Shown here piece by piece: positions 43,911 through 53,225 of a stretch of DNA of 64,000 bases. The translations under genes were made by a program, and so were the position numbers. The stretch covers positions 76,629-140,628 of the forward strand of contig NZ_CABSIF010000010.1 of the NCBI RefSeq assembly GCF_902477725.1. The letters run 5' to 3'. The notes under the pieces are model-generated. The model worked only from the letters and a program-made list of their open reading frames with translations, was not told where the DNA came from and made no database searches. How positions within the stretch are numbered: position 1 is the stretch's first letter; every line of letters starts with the position of its first letter. The stretch comes from an uncultured Desulfovibrio sp. Its GTDB lineage: Bacteria; Desulfobacterota; Desulfovibrionia; Desulfovibrionales; Desulfovibrionaceae.

Positions 43911-44123
43911 TTTTTGCTCCAAGGTTGCGACCATAAGCAGACTTCGCCCAATGCAAAACGGGTTTTGCGCTTTTCCCCATAAAGTTCCTGAGGGTACTCT
44001 GCAAGTAGTGCAGTCAGTCTGTGTATATCTGAACCTTATCGTGGCTCCAAGCAATTTTCTCCACCGCTTTTTCATTGTCATTCCGGCGCTTCTGCGAATT
44101 GTTGAGCTTTTTTCAAGTTGGTA

Positions 44124-44152
44124 TTGACATTCTTTTTCAATTTAATTAATTG
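44124..44152 (+). promoter_or_regulatory. Predicted hutW promoter
   Basis: TTGACA at 44124-44129, and 17 bp later a weak TAATTG. The dyad operator lies 12 bp further on, over the expected transcription start. Confidence 0.45.
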
Positions 44153-44164
44153 AAGTTAACAGAA

Positions 44165-44179
44165 TTAGTTAAGACTAAC
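44165..44179 (+). promoter_or_regulatory. Predicted DtxR-like operator before hutW
   Basis: TTAGTTAAGACTAAC, containing the dyad TTAGT-TAAG-ACTAA. The same 15 bases with one change (C to T) occur at 54611-54625, before the MATE/dtxR unit. The half-site TTAG/CTAA is the core of DtxR/IdeR boxes. It overlaps the expected hutW start of transcription. Confidence 0.5.
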
Positions 44180-44204
44180 TTTTATTTACACTCGAGGAAT
44201 ATCC

Positions 44205-45623
44205 ATGCAGCCCCAACCTAACCAAAAAATTTACGAAATGCCCGATCCAGGCAAATTATCGACGGCGTCAGGGCGCGCGCCCAAAGACCTCTCCGCTTTT
44301 TTTGCCAAAGAAGGCGTATGTGCCCTCTCGCACGCCTTTGACGCCAAAATCGCCATGCACCCCGGCACCGGCGGCAACATGGTTGAGCCGGAAAGCATGC
44401 AGAGCCATATGGATCTGCTTTTGGCCTCGCCCCTCAAGGGCAAAACAGTGGCCTACATCCATGTGCCCTTTTGCCAGACGCATTGCCTCTACTGCGGGTT
44501 TTACAACAAGGCCTATCACGAAAGCGACAGCCGCCTGTATGCCGACGCCCTGCTGGCGGAGCTGCAAATGTGGCGTGAGCGCAAGGCCGTGCAGGGCACG
44601 CCGGTTCACGCTGTGTATTTTGGCGGCGGCACCCCCACAGCCCTTGAAGCGGAAGACCTCAAACGTATTCTTGAAGGAGTGCGCGAGGCGCTGCCGCTTG
44701 CCAACGACTGCGAAATTACGGTTGAAGGAAGGCTCACCAATTTCGGGCCTCGCAAAATGGAAGCCTGCCTTGAAGGCGGCGCGAATCGCTTTTCGCTGGG
44801 CGTGCAGAGCTTCCATACCTCCATCCGGCAGTCCATGGGGCGGCTTGGATCGCGCGAAGACATGGAGCGCGGCCTTGAGCAGCTTTTGAGCTACGATCAG
44901 GCCGCCGTCATTGTTGACCTTATTTACGGTTTCCCCAACCAGACGCTGGAACTCTGGCGCGAAGACATTGCCGTTGCGCAATCCCTCAACCTTGACGGGG
45001 CGGACTGCTACCAGCTCAATGTATACCGCCAGACCCCGCTTGGGCGCGGCATCGAACAGGGCAAGATTGCCCCCACGGCGGATATTCCCCTCCAGTCGGC
45101 CATGTACGCCGCAGCGGTGGAAGACATGGAAGGGGCCTTCTACCGTCGCCTTTCCCTCAGCCACTGGGCGCGCACCTCGCGCGAGCGCAACCTCTACAAT
45201 CTGTACGTCAAGGCTTCGGCCAACTGCCTTGCTTTCGGCCCTGGCGCAGGGGGCAATCTGGGCGGGCACTTTTACATGAACAGCAGCAATTACGCAGAAT
45301 GGCAGCAGGATGTTCGTGACGGACGCAAGCCTCTGGCCTTTGTGCAAAGCCCCCAGCGCCACTACTTCCTCTACAGATCGGTTGCCGAGTGTATGGAGCA
45401 GGGCTGGATGGATGTAAAAGGCCTTGAGCGTCGTTTTGCCCTGCCTCTTGGTCAAATATGGGAGCCAGTGCTTGCCCAGTGGCAACGCGCCCAACTGCTT
45501 GAATGGCATGATGGCCGGGTGGTGCTCACCCTGGCCGGGCAATTCTGGCAGGTAAACCTCACACAACTTTTACTCAATTTTCTCAAGGCGATGCTGGAGG
45601 AAAAGAATGTCGCTGCTGCGTAA
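44205..45623 (+). CDS. hutW: HutW/ChuW-type radical SAM haem-degrading methyltransferase
   Basis: 472 residues. The radical-SAM cluster is C90-x3-C94-x2-C97 (PFCQTHCLYCGFY), with YFGGGTPTALE and GANRFSLGVQSF as in HemN-related enzymes. An extra N-terminal region of 80 residues and the context separate it from HemN. ChuW opens haem anaerobically to anaerobilin, freeing iron, with flavodoxin as electron donor. It is the first gene of the haem operon behind a DtxR-like site, and its 3' end overlaps the receptor gene by 17 bases. Confidence 0.85.
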   Translation: MQPQPNQKIYEMPDPGKLSTASGRAPKDLSAFFAKEGVCALSHAFDAKIAMHPGTGGNMVEPESMQSHMDLLLASPLKGKTVAYIHVPFCQTHCLYCGFYNKAYHESDSRLYADALLAELQMWRERKAVQGTPVHAVYFGGGTPTALEAEDLKRILEGVREALPLANDCEITVEGRLTNFGPRKMEACLEGGANRFSLGVQSFHTSIRQSMGRLGSREDMERGLEQLLSYDQAAVIVDLIYGFPNQTLELWREDIAVAQSLNLDGADCYQLNVYRQTPLGRGIEQGKIAPTADIPLQSAMYAAAVEDMEGAFYRRLSLSHWARTSRERNLYNLYVKASANCLAFGPGAGGNLGGHFYMNSSNYAEWQQDVRDGRKPLAFVQSPQRHYFLYRSVAECMEQGWMDVKGLERRFALPLGQIWEPVLAQWQRAQLLEWHDGRVVLTLAGQFWQVNLTQLLLNFLKAMLEEKNVAAA

Positions 45624-47715
45624 ATTAAGCGCTCAGGCCCTGCCCTTGGGCCTTGCCGGGCTGCTGCTCTGGGGGGCACCGGCCCCGGCTCAGACCCTTG
45701 AGACGGAAACCGTCAAGGTTTCTGCCTCAAGGGTGGAAAAGGAACTGCTCGACGTGCCCATGTCGGTCAGCGTGGTCACCAAGGAACAGATCAAGGAATC
45801 GACAGCGACAACTGTCGGCGGCCTTCTGGAAGACGTGCCCGGCGTGCAGGTTGTCAATTCGGGCGCGCAGGGGCTGAAGCGCATATCCCTGCGCGGTGAA
45901 AACCCCACCCGCGTGCTTATTCTCATCGACGGGCAAAAAATTGCCGAAAACAAGTCCATGGACGGCACGCCCCTGCTCGTTGACCCGGCGATCATTGAAC
46001 GCATTGAGGTCATCAAGGGGCCAGCTTCGGTGCTCTACGGCTCCGAAGCGCTGGGCGGCGTTGTAAACATCATCACCAAGAAGGGCGGCACCAAGCCCAT
46101 CCAGGGGCAGATAACCAGCAGCTACAACGGCTCAACCAAGGGCTTTGACGAAAGCCTGTCCATCTACGGCGCGTACAAGGGGTTCAAGTATCGCGCCACG
46201 GGGTTCAACACCTACCAGCACAATCTTTCCACGCCTGACGGCGAGGCCCCGCATTCAAAGTTCAAGGAGCAGTCAGGCTCCGCCTTCCTGAGCTACGACT
46301 TCAGCGACAAGTTCACCCTGGGCGGCTCCTACGAACAGTTTTACAGCGATGTCATGGCCGGAACCACGGAAGACAATTCGTTTTACGTTGATATTTCCCC
46401 GTGGGAACGCAAAAAAGCCGCCGTCTTCATGGAGGCCAGGAACCTCACGCCCTTCCTGCCCAAGCTGCGGCTGGATGCCTTCTGGCAAAACACCCATAAA
46501 AAAATGCTCAACCATGTGGAGGCGAACTCCGGCACAACATCCGTACTCATGAACAACTACGCGGACAACACCAACGAGCAATGGGGCGCGAGCATGCAGA
46601 GCGACTGGGCTCTGGGCGAAAGCAACTACCTCATTGCCGGCTATGAATTCAACCGCGATGGGCTGGATGCCGACACCAATACCTATTCCAACATGTCCAT
46701 TCCCATTAACGCCTTCATGACCAGAAAAATCAATTCCCTCACGCACTACAAGTACGAGGGCTACATGGACACGCATGCCGTGTACGGCCTCATGGAAACC
46801 AAGCTGCCGTGGGATTTCACCCTCAACTACGGCGTGCGCCAAACCTGGGTGCGCTCAACCATGAACACCGCACGCGGCGACAAAGCCACAACATCCCAGA
46901 TGATGGGCCCGCCTACCACCACGTATTCCAATCCCAGCGCTGGCGGCGAGGGCAGCACATGGGAATCGCAGCCGGTATTCAACCTTTCGCTCATGTGGCA
47001 GGGAATTGACGACATGACCTTGCGGGCCGGTTTTTCGCAGGGATTCAGGGTGCCCAACCTGCAGGAGAAATATATCATCTCCAGCATGGGCGGCGGCACG
47101 GTTGAACCCAACTCCTCACTCAAACCCGAGCACTCCAACAACTGGGAAGTGGGCGCGCGCTACGCGGCTCACGGGCTGGCCCTTGATGCGTCACTTTTCT
47201 ATACCGTGGCTACGGACTACATTGCCACCGAACAGACCGGCAGCACTACCTACCGCTACCGCAACGTCAGCTCGGCCAAAACCCACGGCATGGAACTGAG
47301 CGGCAGCTATGACCTGCCCTTTGGCTTCACCCCCTACGTTTCCGCTACCTGGATGAAGCGCCAATATGACAACGGCGACTACACCACGTGGAAAACCGGC
47401 GTTCCGGAATGGACAGGCCGGGCAGGCGTGCGCTCGCTCCACTCCGTCAACGACGACGTGGACATCATCGGCGATGTTTACGCCCGATTTGCCAGCCAGA
47501 CCCAGACCGAAAGCGGCTCCAGCCGTATCGAATACAAGAACGATGCGTGGACAACGGCCAACGCCATGCTGGGTGTAAAGTTTGGCAAAGAAAAGCAGTA
47601 CATGGTTGTGGGCGAAGTGCTTAACATTTTTAACCAAAAATACAGTCTTGAACCCAATGCCGCCATTTACGAACCAGGGGTTCACGCCAACATCAAGGTA
47701 AGTGTGGAATTTTAA
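45607..47715 (+). CDS. TonB-dependent outer-membrane receptor (haem/siderophore type)
   Basis: 702 residues. Signal peptide 1-28 (ending PAPAQ). Plug domain at about 45-155 (SVVTKEQIKESTATTVGG, ILIDGQKIAENKS, VIKGPASVLYGSEALGGVVNI). The rest is a 22-strand barrel ending in a terminal aromatic/phenylalanine (VSVEF). It takes up haem or a related iron ligand using TonB energy. It has no FRAP/NPNL haem box that I can see, so the ligand is inferred from the neighbouring hutW and hutX. It is translationally coupled to hutW. Confidence 0.85.
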   Translation: MSLLRKLSAQALPLGLAGLLLWGAPAPAQTLETETVKVSASRVEKELLDVPMSVSVVTKEQIKESTATTVGGLLEDVPGVQVVNSGAQGLKRISLRGENPTRVLILIDGQKIAENKSMDGTPLLVDPAIIERIEVIKGPASVLYGSEALGGVVNIITKKGGTKPIQGQITSSYNGSTKGFDESLSIYGAYKGFKYRATGFNTYQHNLSTPDGEAPHSKFKEQSGSAFLSYDFSDKFTLGGSYEQFYSDVMAGTTEDNSFYVDISPWERKKAAVFMEARNLTPFLPKLRLDAFWQNTHKKMLNHVEANSGTTSVLMNNYADNTNEQWGASMQSDWALGESNYLIAGYEFNRDGLDADTNTYSNMSIPINAFMTRKINSLTHYKYEGYMDTHAVYGLMETKLPWDFTLNYGVRQTWVRSTMNTARGDKATTSQMMGPPTTTYSNPSAGGEGSTWESQPVFNLSLMWQGIDDMTLRAGFSQGFRVPNLQEKYIISSMGGGTVEPNSSLKPEHSNNWEVGARYAAHGLALDASLFYTVATDYIATEQTGSTTYRYRNVSSAKTHGMELSGSYDLPFGFTPYVSATWMKRQYDNGDYTTWKTGVPEWTGRAGVRSLHSVNDDVDIIGDVYARFASQTQTESGSSRIEYKNDAWTTANAMLGVKFGKEKQYMVVGEVLNIFNQKYSLEPNAAIYEPGVHANIKVSVEF

Positions 47716-47721
47716 ATCAGG

Positions 47722-47779
47722 TATCCGCCCCTATATTGATATTGAATTTCGTATTCATTTTCTATATAAGGGGCGGATA
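47722..47779 (+). promoter_or_regulatory. 11-bp inverted repeat between receptor and ECF genes
   Basis: TATCCGCCCCT (47722-47732) and AGGGGCGGATA (47769-47779), with a smaller GAAT/ATTC hairpin in the A+T-rich loop. The structure sits between the receptor stop and the S-component ribosome site. It could weaken transcription into the ECF genes or stabilise RNA ends. There is no T run after it. Confidence 0.5.
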
Positions 47780-47792
47780 TTGGAGTTGCACC

Positions 47793-48338
47793 ATGAGTGA
47801 ACTGGTCCATCGATACTGGAGCGCCCACGAGCTCGTTGTCATTGGGGTTTTTGCCGCTGCGGCCAAGGTTTCCACGCTGCTGGTGGCCTTGGCCGGGGGC
47901 GGCATGAATCCGGTTTCGCTGCTGCTGAAAAACCTGATCTACACGACCCTGCTGGTGGTAATGCTCTACAGGGTGCGCAAGGCAGGAACCTTGCTGTTGT
48001 TCTCGCTGGTCAGCATGCTCGTCAGCGCCCTGTTGCTGGGGGCCAGCATCACCCTGCTGCCCGCGATCTTGCTGGGCGCTCTCATGGCTGAGGCCTCTGT
48101 CGCCCTTTGCGGCGGTTACAGCCGGGCATGGGGCCCGGTGCTGGCCGTGGGCGTGTTCGACATTGCGAGCAGGGTCTGTTCGCTGGGAATTTCCTGGTTG
48201 TTCATGCGTGAAAACCCTTCCCTGCTCATGGCGGCTGTGCCGGTGGTCATACTGGGGTATCTGGGGGCGGCGGCGGGCCTGTTCACCGGGTACAACGCTG
48301 TAAAGGAGCTGCGCCATGCGGGCATTGTTCGACAATAA
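47793..48338 (+). CDS. ECF transporter substrate-binding (S) component, MptD-like
   Basis: 181 residues from the ATG at 47793 (GGAG 8 bases before). Six membrane helices are visible: SELVHRYWSAHELVVIGVFAAAAKVSTLLVAL near the start, then AGTLLLFSLVSMLVSALLLGA and others. It matches the MptD-like family of S components, which often lies with haem-use genes. It should bind the tetrapyrrole or other product delivered to the periplasm. It overlaps the T component by 23 bases. Confidence 0.75.
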   Translation: MSELVHRYWSAHELVVIGVFAAAAKVSTLLVALAGGGMNPVSLLLKNLIYTTLLVVMLYRVRKAGTLLLFSLVSMLVSALLLGASITLLPAILLGALMAEASVALCGGYSRAWGPVLAVGVFDIASRVCSLGISWLFMRENPSLLMAAVPVVILGYLGAAAGLFTGYNAVKELRHAGIVRQ

Positions 48339-49095
48339 CGCGGCAGACGCCGCAAGCTGGCTGCCCAAGGTGGACGCACGCGCAAAACTGGCCTTGAGCG
48401 TGGTGGCGGCAATCGGCTCCCTGGTTGTTTCAAACATTCAGGGGCAGTTGCTGCTTTGCGGATTTTCCATGTGCTACGCGCTTTCTCTGCGCAAACCCAA
48501 GGCGCTGCTCTGGGCATATCTTTTCTTTACCCTCATGTGCGGCATGGCAATGGGCTGCATGTGGATCATGGGACAGTTCATGCCGTCGCTCAACAAAGCC
48601 GGATTTACAGGGCTTGTTGTTCCCTTTTTGCGTATGCTCACCATGCTGCACGTGGTTTTGCCCATGGCGCTTTCCACTCGTGTGCAGGATCTGCTCAATG
48701 CCTTGCGCGGCATGCGGCTGCCATTCTGCATCTATCTGCCCGCGGCGGTTGTAGTGCGCTTTATCCCCACCTTTCTGGCCGATGTGCAGCAGGTCACGGA
48801 ATCGCTGCGGCTTCGGGGCTACAGACTTTCACCATGGGGTATTACCCGCCATCCGGTGCAGAGCATGCGACTGCTGTTCACTCCCCTGCTGTTCCGCTCG
48901 CTGCGCACATCAGAAGATCTTGGCATCGCGGCGGAGCTCAAGGGACTGGGCTACGGCAAAACCATGACCCCCTACAAAACTTGCCATTGGGCCCTGCGCG
49001 ACACGCTGCTGCTGATTGCGGCCTGTGCAGTGCTGACGGCGGCTCTGACTCTGCAAATGCACCTGGGCGGAACCAGCCTTGGAGGAATGCGCTAA
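48316..49095 (+). CDS. ECF transporter transmembrane (T) component
   Basis: 259 residues with about five membrane helices. The coupling-helix signature of EcfT is present twice in its usual form: an early NALRGMRLPF and later ADVQQVTESLRLRGY, followed by RSLRTSEDLGIAAELKGLGYG. It links the S component to the ATPases. Its TAA overlaps the ATG of the ATPase gene (TAATG). Confidence 0.85.
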   Translation: MRALFDNNAADAASWLPKVDARAKLALSVVAAIGSLVVSNIQGQLLLCGFSMCYALSLRKPKALLWAYLFFTLMCGMAMGCMWIMGQFMPSLNKAGFTGLVVPFLRMLTMLHVVLPMALSTRVQDLLNALRGMRLPFCIYLPAAVVVRFIPTFLADVQQVTESLRLRGYRLSPWGITRHPVQSMRLLFTPLLFRSLRTSEDLGIAAELKGLGYGKTMTPYKTCHWALRDTLLLIAACAVLTAALTLQMHLGGTSLGGMR

Positions 49096-50594
49096 TGCTG
49101 CGTTGTGAAAATGTCACCTACATCTATCCGCACCAGCTAGCCCCTGCCGTGCGCGACCTAAGCCTTGCGGTAGAGCCGGGCGAACTCGTGCTCTGCACCG
49201 GCGCAAGCGGATGCGGCAAATCCACACTTATCCGGCTGCTCAACGGCCTGTGCCCCCATTATTTCAGCGGTACCCTGCAAGGCCGGGTGCTGGTCAACGG
49301 CACGCCCACTACGGAGCAGACCCCGCCCCAGCTTGCCCGTCAGGCCGGAACCCTGTTTCAGGACCCCGAGCAGCAGTTTTTTGCCCTTAATGTTGAAGAC
49401 GAGCTTTCGTTTGCTCTGGAATGGCAAGGCCTTAGCATTGAAACCATGCGTCATGCCGTTGCCGGGGCCGTCAGGCAGTTTGGTCTGGAGGAAATTTGCC
49501 GGTCATCCATACATCAGCTTTCTGAAGGCCAAAAGCAAAAGGTCGGCCTGGCCTCCCTGTGGACCCAGCGCCCGCACGCTCTTGTGCTGGACGAACCCAC
49601 GGCCAACCTTGATCCGGAATCCACGGCCGAACTGGCCCTCAAGCTGGCCCAGCTCAAGGAGCGCGGCATGGCGATTCTGGTGGTTGACCACAGGCTCTAC
49701 TGGCTGGCTGACGTGGTGGACAGGGTTGTTGTGATGCGCGAGGGACGCATTGAGGCGGAGGGCGACTTTGCCATGCTGCACGATGCGGAACTGCGGCGGC
49801 GCTTCGGCCTGCGCGAGGCTCGCGTTCCCGATGCGCGCCGCACCCTGCCCGGCTGCACCAGCGCCCACGGGCTGATACAAGCCCGCAACCTCACCCATGC
49901 GCACAAGGGCCGCAAACCCCTCTACGAAGACGTCAATTTTGATCTGCCCGGCGGCGTCACTGCCATCATCGGGCACAATGGAGCGGGCAAAACCACTTTG
50001 GCCCGGATTCTTGCAGGTCTCGACCAGCAGCAGAACGGTGAAATCCTCATTCGCGACCAACAGTGCGATGCAAAACAGCGCATGCGCCACAGCGGTCTGG
50101 TGTTGCAGAATGCCGACCATCAACTGCACATGCGCACCGTGGAGCAGGAGGTGCAGACCTGTCTGGAGCTGGCCGGGCAAAAGGACCCCGAGCATGTGCG
50201 CATGCTGCTTGAAGAATTCGGCCTGCTGCATCTCGCTGGGCGGCATCCGCAGTCGCTTTCCGGTGGGGAAAAGCAACGTCTGGTCGTTGCCTGCGCTCTG
50301 GCCAAACGCCCTTCCCTGCTCATTCTGGACGAACCGACCAGCGGCCTTGACGGGGCCAACATGAACAGGCTTGCAGCCGCTATTGAGCGGCAGGCCCATC
50401 AGGAACGCAGCGTGCTGCTTATCACGCATGATCTGGAGCTGCTGGCTGGCATGGGGCGGCAGGCGCTGCGCTTGCCGCTGGTCAGCCCCGGGCAAATCGA
50501 CCCCCCGCTGACGGAAACACCTGCCCGCAAGCAGCACGGCAATACCCCGAGCATCACCGACCAGCACAAAAACTCCACCGCTCAGGCGGTGTAA
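49095..50594 (+). CDS. ECF transporter ATPase, fused A1-A2
   Basis: 499 residues from the ATG at 49095; the frame is open further upstream but that part is inside the T gene. Two ABC domains in one chain: Walker A at 36-43 (GASGCGKS) and 293-300 (GHNGAGKT), with Walker B LVLDEPTANLDPE and LLILDEPTSGLDG, and signatures LSEGQKQKVG and LSGGEKQRL. The first signature has SEG instead of SGG. It energises the S-T module from the cytoplasm. It is followed 11 bp later by hutX. Confidence 0.88.
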   Translation: MLRCENVTYIYPHQLAPAVRDLSLAVEPGELVLCTGASGCGKSTLIRLLNGLCPHYFSGTLQGRVLVNGTPTTEQTPPQLARQAGTLFQDPEQQFFALNVEDELSFALEWQGLSIETMRHAVAGAVRQFGLEEICRSSIHQLSEGQKQKVGLASLWTQRPHALVLDEPTANLDPESTAELALKLAQLKERGMAILVVDHRLYWLADVVDRVVVMREGRIEAEGDFAMLHDAELRRRFGLREARVPDARRTLPGCTSAHGLIQARNLTHAHKGRKPLYEDVNFDLPGGVTAIIGHNGAGKTTLARILAGLDQQQNGEILIRDQQCDAKQRMRHSGLVLQNADHQLHMRTVEQEVQTCLELAGQKDPEHVRMLLEEFGLLHLAGRHPQSLSGGEKQRLVVACALAKRPSLLILDEPTSGLDGANMNRLAAAIERQAHQERSVLLITHDLELLAGMGRQALRLPLVSPGQIDPPLTETPARKQHGNTPSITDQHKNSTAQAV

Positions 50595-50605
50595 AGGAAG
50601 CTGCC

Positions 50606-51130
50606 ATGACAACGGCAAACGACGATACACTGGCAGACAAAGTAGCGGCCCTACTGGCCGAGAAAAAAATGGTCATGCTGGACACGCTGGCGCAGACCTG
50701 CGGCGTCAGCGAACTTCAGGCGGCAGAAGCCCTGCCCCAACCCATGCGAGCCTTTGCCTCAGCGGCGGACTTTGACGCCATATGGGCCGACCTTACAGCC
50801 TGGGAATCCGCCACGTTCATCATGCGCCACGGTGGAAGCGTGGTGGAGATCAAGGGGCAGATCCCTGCGGGCAAGCACGGGGGCGGCTATTTCAACCTTG
50901 ATCACGGCTGCCCTCTGGGCGGGCACGTTTGCAGCAACAACATTGCCCACATGGCTTTTTTGTCCCTGCCTTTCATGGGGTTGGAAAGTCACAGCATCCA
51001 GTTTTTTGATGCAGCGGGCGCGGTTGTGTTTTCCATCTACGTAGGGCGCGAAAACCGCGCGCTCATCCCCTCGGTAAAAGAACGCTTTCTGGCGCTGCGC
51101 ACGGCGCTGGGCAAGGAGAATATGCAATGA
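50606..51130 (+). CDS. hutX: HutX/ChuX-type haem-utilisation carrier
   Basis: 174 residues. Family blocks ADLTAWESATFIMRHGGSVVEIKG, HGGGYFNLDH and PLGGHVCSNNIAHMAFLSLPF, then ESHSIQFFDAAGAVVFSIYVGR are the HutX/ChuX core. The N-terminal helix-turn-helix-like part (MLDTLAQTCGVSELQ) is also usual. The protein binds haem in the cytoplasm and passes it to the degrading enzyme, here HutW. Its stop overlaps the flavodoxin start (ATGAAA). Confidence 0.85.
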   Translation: MTTANDDTLADKVAALLAEKKMVMLDTLAQTCGVSELQAAEALPQPMRAFASAADFDAIWADLTAWESATFIMRHGGSVVEIKGQIPAGKHGGGYFNLDHGCPLGGHVCSNNIAHMAFLSLPFMGLESHSIQFFDAAGAVVFSIYVGRENRALIPSVKERFLALRTALGKENMQ

Positions 51131-51636
51131 AAACTCTGGTGGTCTACTCCTCCCGCACGGGTAATACGGAAAAGGTGGCCCGTGCCGTGGCTGAGGGCCT
51201 GCAAGACTGCGACATTTGCCCTGTAAAGGATGCCCCAAACCCTAGCGGCTATGACTTTGTGGCCGTGGGCTACTGGGTGGACAAAGGCATGCCCGATGCC
51301 GATGCCAAACGATATATTGAGAGCATCGAAAACTGCACCGTGGCCCTGTTCGGCACCCTTGGGGCATGGCCTGACTCGGAACACGCCGCTGACTGCAAAA
51401 AAAAGGGAGAAGCTCTGCTCAATGAGCCGCAACGCGGCAACAGGGTTTTGGGGTCATTCCTGTGTCAGGGACGCGTTGACCCGGCAGTGGTGGCCATGAT
51501 GCAGAAAATGGCCGACAACGCCCACCCCATGACGGACGAACGCCGCGCCCGCCTTGAAGAAGCCGCCAAGCATCCCGATGAGGAAGACTGCCGACAGGCG
51601 CGGGAATACATCACGGCCCTTGCTGCCACGGTATAA
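51127..51636 (+). CDS. Flavodoxin-like protein (BilS-like)
   Basis: 169 residues. The FMN phosphate loop is YSSRTGNTEKVA at 8-19; then VAVGYWVDKGMPDAD and ALFGTLGAWPDSEHA line the flavin pocket. It resembles the flavodoxin family called BilS that lies in tetrapyrrole-breakdown loci. It probably gives electrons to HutW during haem opening. Co-translated with hutX. Confidence 0.75.
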   Translation: MKTLVVYSSRTGNTEKVARAVAEGLQDCDICPVKDAPNPSGYDFVAVGYWVDKGMPDADAKRYIESIENCTVALFGTLGAWPDSEHAADCKKKGEALLNEPQRGNRVLGSFLCQGRVDPAVVAMMQKMADNAHPMTDERRARLEEAAKHPDEEDCRQAREYITALAATV

Positions 51637-51709
51637 CAGAACAGGCCCGCCTGCGGCGGTGCCGCAAAGCCCTGCCGCAGGCGACCTTGCACGCATGGAG
51701 GTCAACATC

Positions 51710-52528
51710 ATGAAAAAACTGTCAGTCTTGCCCGGTCTGTGTTCAGGATCAACCCTGGCTTCGCTGACGTTGCACGGTGGCCTTATCGCCCTTGCCCTGC
51801 TGTTGGGTGGACAGGCCTCCTTGCCGCAGGAAAAAGTCTATCGGGTGTCGCTTGCGCAGATGGCAGCCAGCGTTCGCCCCGCTGCTGCCCCAGGCCTGCC
51901 GGATGGGGGCGCGGCAGCTCCGGCGAGGGCTATCACGCCGCAAGAGGTGATAAAGACGCAGGAAAAACAGCAGCCTCAGCCGCCGCAACCTGTGAACAAC
52001 ATGGCGCAGGCGTCTGAAAAAACGGTTTCGCCAGTCAAAAAAAAGACCAGCATGAGCAAGCCCCAGCAACAAGACATACAGCGGGCCGCATCGGTCAAAC
52101 CTGTGCAAACTGCTGCTGCCGTGCAGATGCCGCAGCAAAACGCCGCAGAGACTCCCCCCGGCGCAGGGGCTGAGGCGCAGGCCAGGGGCGTTATAGACGG
52201 CAAGGGAACCGCAGGGCATGGAAAAAACGGCGCGGAATCAGGCGGCGCAGCCAGCCCAAGCGTGCTGCACAAACTGCTGGGGGCCATAGAACAGTATAAA
52301 AACTACCCCAAGCACGCACGGCGCACCGGAGCCGAGGGCACAGCCATTCTGCTGGTGCAGGTGGGCAACGATGGCAAGGTCACTGGCTCCTCGCTGCACA
52401 GGGGCAGCGGCCACGGCGTGCTGGATTCAGCCACGGAACAGTTGGGTACAAGGCTTGCCGGTCTGGATACCGGAGTTCGCGGCAGCAGCTTTAGCGTGCG
52501 GGTGCCTGTGGAATATTCGCTCCACTAG
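51710..52528 (+). CDS. tonB: TonB energy-transducing protein
   Basis: 272 residues from the ATG at 51710 (GGAGG before it). One N-terminal membrane helix (STLASLTLHGGLIALALLLGG), a long proline/lysine/glutamine-rich periplasmic span (about 70-185), and a TonB C-terminal domain at about 195-272 (KNYPKHARRTGAEGTAILLVQVGNDGKV). It transfers proton-motive energy to the receptor at 45607. No exbB or exbD lies in this operon. Confidence 0.82.
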   Translation: MKKLSVLPGLCSGSTLASLTLHGGLIALALLLGGQASLPQEKVYRVSLAQMAASVRPAAAPGLPDGGAAAPARAITPQEVIKTQEKQQPQPPQPVNNMAQASEKTVSPVKKKTSMSKPQQQDIQRAASVKPVQTAAAVQMPQQNAAETPPGAGAEAQARGVIDGKGTAGHGKNGAESGGAASPSVLHKLLGAIEQYKNYPKHARRTGAEGTAILLVQVGNDGKVTGSSLHRGSGHGVLDSATEQLGTRLAGLDTGVRGSSFSVRVPVEYSLH

Positions 52529-52632
52529 AGCGGATTGGCCGAAAGTGCCCCCGCATGCGCTGATGGCGCGAAAACCCGCCCTGTTGACGCATGCAAAAAT
52601 GCCTGCACGGCGCATCGATTTGGGCCTGTCGG

Positions 52633-53151
52633 TCAGTCTTTTACAAACTCTTTGCGATGCACGATTGCTGGTGGCGCCTTGGGGCTTGCCGCATGTTGCT
52701 TTGTGGCGTGTTCTTCGCGCAGGGTTTCTGTTTTTTGCTGCCAATGCTCCCACTCGCTCTGCGTATGGTGCATGTACAGCACAAACTGGCGCCAGCGCAG
52801 CATTACATCCTCAGGGATGACGTGTTCCAGCTCACAGGCCACACTTGCGGCTCTGTCTTCTGAAAGTTGCAGTACATTCTGAAAAAAATCTTTCAGCACC
52901 ATGTTGCGGTGCGCCAGTTCCTGCCCGGCACGAAGCCCTTTTTCGGTCAGATTTACAAGGCTGTACGGGGCGTAGGTCACGTAGCCGCGCTTTGCCAGCT
53001 CGCGCAGGGCGTTGGTCACAGAGGGGCGGGCAACTCCGGCGGCATCGGCAATGTCGCTGGGCCTACAGGCCCCGGCGGCAAATTCCTGCCTGAAAATAAT
53101 GGCGAGATAATTTTCCAGCGCTGGCGAAAGCTGCTTTTCGTCTTCGGGCAT
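52633..53151 (-). CDS. DtxR-family metal-dependent repressor
   Basis: 172 residues. Winged helix at about 12-70 (LENYLAIIFRQEF, RPSDIADAAGVARPSVTNALREL, GYVTYAPYSLVNLTEKG) and a metal/dimer part with AHRNMVLKDFF and the site-2 ligands in ACELEHVI. This is a DtxR/MntR-like iron- or manganese-dependent repressor. It converges with tonB and lies 74 bp after the MATE gene. It is the likely regulator of the haem operon through the shared dyads. Confidence 0.85.
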   Translation of the reverse strand: MPEDEKQLSPALENYLAIIFRQEFAAGACRPSDIADAAGVARPSVTNALRELAKRGYVTYAPYSLVNLTEKGLRAGQELAHRNMVLKDFFQNVLQLSEDRAASVACELEHVIPEDVMLRWRQFVLYMHHTQSEWEHWQQKTETLREEHATKQHAASPKAPPAIVHRKEFVKD

Positions 53152-53164
53152 TGGGGGCGGCTCC

Positions 53165-53220
53165 TTGATATACCTCTGTCTAACATTCTTTGAATGCTGT
53201 TAACTTGTAGGGTATATCAA
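53165..53220 (-). promoter_or_regulatory. Nested inverted repeats before dtxR-like gene
   Basis: Outer 10-bp arms TTGATATACC (53165-53174) and GGTATATCAA (53211-53220) enclose an inner dyad, CTAACATTC-TTT-GAATGCTGTTAAC. The whole lies between the MATE stop and the regulator's ATG. It may be an autoregulatory operator, a terminator for the MATE gene, or both. Confidence 0.5.
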
Positions 53221-53225
53221 AGAGA

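Noticed and set aside
48456..49094. 213-codon extension in front of the ECF ATPase
   Set aside because: It lies inside the T-component gene in another frame; the ABC domain starts at the ATG at 49095, which overlaps the T stop.
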